9,364 nt of DNA, from positions 1 through 9,364 of the forward strand of contig JANJXE010000388.1 in assembly GCA_024709185.1 (NCBI GenBank), in the 5' to 3' direction. Positions within the stretch are counted from its first letter, which is position 1; each line of letters starts with the position of its first letter. The notes below the pieces were generated by a model. That model was given only the letters and a program-made list of their open reading frames with translations, searched no databases and was not told where the DNA came from. Origin of the DNA: Paludibacter sp. (GTDB taxonomy: Bacteria > Bacteroidota > Bacteroidia > Bacteroidales > Paludibacteraceae). The position numbers were made by a program, and so were the translations under genes. Shown here piece by piece: positions 7,350 to 9,364 of this stretch.

Positions 7350-9311
7350 TTAGTTCAACATTACCTGTCCGCCGGTAATTGGCAGCGCCTGACCGGTTTC
7401 GCCACACTGTTCCATGAGGTAGAGCGCCCCTTTGGTAACATCTTCGGGCGAACAACCCTTGCGCATGGGCACCTGAGCCAGGTAAAAATCTTTTACATCG
7501 TCGATGGTGGTAGCTCCTGGAACCTTGCCTGCACGCAGGTATTGCACAAACAATCCGTTATCGGGATCGCTCCAGAGCGGACCTTCGTAAAAATTACCAG
7601 GACAAATAGCGTTTACTTTGATGCGGAACGGAGCCAGCTCAAGGGCAAAAGACTGCGTGAGACCGATGCCTCCGAATTTACCACCAGCATAGGCAAAGTT
7701 GGCCTTGCTGCCACGAAGTCCGGATTTGGAATTGATCTGCATAATATCTGCATAATACGCTTCCGACGCATAGCGGGTTTGCAATTTCATCACCCGGCTT
7801 ACCACTTTAGTACAGTAGAAGAACGCATTATAATTAATGCGGGTCACAAAATCAAAATCTTCAGGAGTCATTTCCACCAGTCCGCCTGCTTTTAACACAC
7901 CGGCATTGCTGATAAATGCATCGATGGCTCCAAACTGACAAATTGTTTGGTGCACTAAGTTTTCTATGCTGGGAATATCGGCCACATTGGTTTTCACGAA
8001 GATAGCCCGGTTACTTCCGGCAGCGGCATTAAACCGTTCCACAGTCGCTTTGCCCACCGTTTCGTTCATATCGGCCACCACGATGTTGGCCCCTTCAGCC
8101 AGCAGGCAGCGAGCGATACCTTCGCCAAAGCCCTGAGCAGCACCCGTCACCACAATGGTTTTATTGGTTGCACGGCCAGATGTTGCGCCTGCCGCCACGC
8201 TGCGACGGTAGTTTTCCACTTCCCAGTTATCGATAAAATCAATCTGCGGCTGCGTCATCGGATGCGCACCACCAAACGAAAGTGCGAGATAGGCAATTTT
8301 CATCGCATCTTCGAACACATCCAGCAAGGTATCGCACTGACGGGCATTATCGCCTACAGCCACCAGACCAATGCCTTTAATCAGCAGAACTTTAGGTTGA
8401 TAGCCCTTTTGAGCAATAAATTCAGGGATACGAACTGCAGCATCCTTCAGCACTGCTTCCGGTTCTTCATCGTTGAAAAACAGGTAGGATGATTTGCAAT
8501 ACACAATCGCATCGGGTGTGAAAGGACGTGCAATCATGGATTGTGCTTCTTCCATATCGTAGAAATATTTAATCAGCTCTGTTTTGCGCACTTTGAGTGT
8601 TTTCAACCCATTTCCGGATAGCATCATACGGATACCCGGAACTAACTGTTCGGTACAGGTGCAGGTAGCTCGTTCGGCAGTAGGAAGCGGATGCTGCACT
8701 GCTTTTTCAAGCGTTTCGAGAATTGAATCGTAAATAGATTTAATTTCATCGATGGTATCGGCAGCCACGAAAATACCATGATTCTGCAACCAGATAACCT
8801 TCGGTTCCTCGTTGTATTTCAGGCGATATTCCTCAATATTTTCTTCTACTTTTTTGAAAAGAACATAACCCGGATCGGTGTAAGGGATGTACACGTTTTT
8901 CTCCCCAAACAGGCGGAACAGCTCTTTTTCAGCATCCTGCGCGCACATCAGACCGTTGACCAGCGTAGGATGCAAATGCACCACAAAAGCGTAACGGATG
9001 CTATTGTGCATGGAAGTTTCCACCGACGGACGTTTTCCTTTCGTGAGGGTGGCATCTGCGAGATCGTTTTTCACCTCTTCTTCGCGTTCAGCAGCATCGG
9101 TACTATAAACCTTGCCCGACATTTTGTTGAGTTTCTTTCGGTTTAGCACCGCAAAGCCCTCTTCATCAATGGTAGCAAGTGACGAACCACTGGCTTTCAC
9201 CCAGATAAGTTCATCGGTTTTAAACGAAGTATTGCCTCCGCCAGCAATCACAAAGCGACTGTCGCTGCCGTAATATCGGGAAATCGCAATTAAATCCTGT
9301 ATCTCTTTCAT
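7350..9311 (-). CDS. Bifunctional class II aldolase/short-chain dehydrogenase
   Basis: A 653-residue fusion protein. The N-terminal class II aldolase domain (1-about 205) has phosphate-binding GGGNTS at 24-29, Glu98 in SVETSMH, and zinc ligands H112 and H114 in VVHLHP and H178 in QNHG. The C-terminal short-chain dehydrogenase (about 383-653) has the NAD loop TGAAQGFG at 389-396, D414 after the second strand (favouring NAD), SNAG at 468-471, and the triad S528, Y541, K545 (YAGGK). The middle (about 260-350) resembles half of another aldolase domain without metal-binding histidines (KGIGLVAVG where NHG would be). The layout matches the YuxG/RhaD-type family, in which an aldolase splits a ketose phosphate such as rhamnulose-1-phosphate and the dehydrogenase acts on the aldehyde or a related hydroxy compound. 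Length is normal for the family. The ATG at 9311 gives the expected N-terminus. It is the first visible gene of the operon; further genes may lie upstream. Domain assignment is certain, the sugar is not. Confidence 0.92.
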   Translation of the reverse strand: MKEIQDLIAISRYYGSDSRFVIAGGGNTSFKTDELIWVKASGSSLATIDEEGFAVLNRKKLNKMSGKVYSTDAAEREEEVKNDLADATLTKGKRPSVETSMHNSIRYAFVVHLHPTLVNGLMCAQDAEKELFRLFGEKNVYIPYTDPGYVLFKKVEENIEEYRLKYNEEPKVIWLQNHGIFVAADTIDEIKSIYDSILETLEKAVQHPLPTAERATCTCTEQLVPGIRMMLSGNGLKTLKVRKTELIKYFYDMEEAQSMIARPFTPDAIVYCKSSYLFFNDEEPEAVLKDAAVRIPEFIAQKGYQPKVLLIKGIGLVAVGDNARQCDTLLDVFEDAMKIAYLALSFGGAHPMTQPQIDFIDNWEVENYRRSVAAGATSGRATNKTIVVTGAAQGFGEGIARCLLAEGANIVVADMNETVGKATVERFNAAAGSNRAIFVKTNVADIPSIENLVHQTICQFGAIDAFISNAGVLKAGGLVEMTPEDFDFVTRINYNAFFYCTKVVSRVMKLQTRYASEAYYADIMQINSKSGLRGSKANFAYAGGKFGGIGLTQSFALELAPFRIKVNAICPGNFYEGPLWSDPDNGLFVQYLRAGKVPGATTIDDVKDFYLAQVPMRKGCSPEDVTKGALYLMEQCGETGQALPITGGQVMLN

Positions 9312-9364
9312 TTATAAGACAATAATTATTTGGTTGGTTGAAAACATCTTCAGTTGATGGAGAG
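9312..9364. other. Leader region upstream of the aldolase-dehydrogenase gene
   Basis: Only 53 bases are visible before the window ends. They are AT-rich with a small CAACCAACCAAAT repeat on the minus strand. No exact TAnnTTTG element is visible, so the operon promoter may be further upstream or this gene may follow another one. Confidence 0.4.

Noticed and set aside
1..9364. CRISPR array, tRNA, riboswitch or insertion-sequence ends
   Set aside because: No repeated spaced units, cloverleaf-like segments, transposase motifs or matched terminal repeats were found on reading both strands.

Overview
The window looks like a Bacteroidota chromosome, probably of the order Bacteroidales or Marinilabiliales. 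The protein families are typical of that phylum, and two promoter candidates fit its consensus (-7 TAnnTTTG, with about 20 bases to a -33 TTG). Shine-Dalgarno sequences are also weak or absent. No 16S or other marker gene is present, so genus cannot be given. All real genes lie on the minus strand, so the gene order runs from right to left. No tRNA, rRNA, CRISPR array, insertion sequence or phage gene was seen.

Right half (about 4590-9311): a three-gene operon for sugar or sugar-phosphate breakdown. In transcription order it encodes a fusion of a class II aldolase with a short-chain dehydrogenase (7350-9311), a zinc-dependent dehydrogenase resembling L-sorbose-1-phosphate reductase (5995-7260), and a tandem class II aldolase protein whose second domain has lost its metal ligands (4650-5948). 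A good rho-independent terminator follows at 4590-4621. Together the genes could interconvert a ketose or alditol phosphate, cleave it by retro-aldol reaction and oxidise the aldehyde product. The actual substrate cannot be read from the sequence.

Left half (1-4471): two genes of a different character, more AT-rich than the most GC-rich parts of the operon. One is a class II Fic enzyme (AMP transferase type) with an N-terminal DUF4172-like helix region carrying its own inhibitory motif, and a C-terminal winged-helix domain. The other is a large single-chain type IIG restriction enzyme/methyltransferase. Each has a phylum-type promoter candidate with an inverted repeat sitting on or between the promoter elements.

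The type IIG gene is split. The reading frame from 3191 stops at 1470, just after methyltransferase motif I. The rest of the methyltransferase (GVDLNP, NPPY) and the start of the target-recognition domain continue in another frame, open from 1476 to the window edge. One missing A in the A4 run at 1479-1482 explains the break exactly. It may be a real inactivating or switching mutation, or a sequencing error. This is the most important thing to check in the window.
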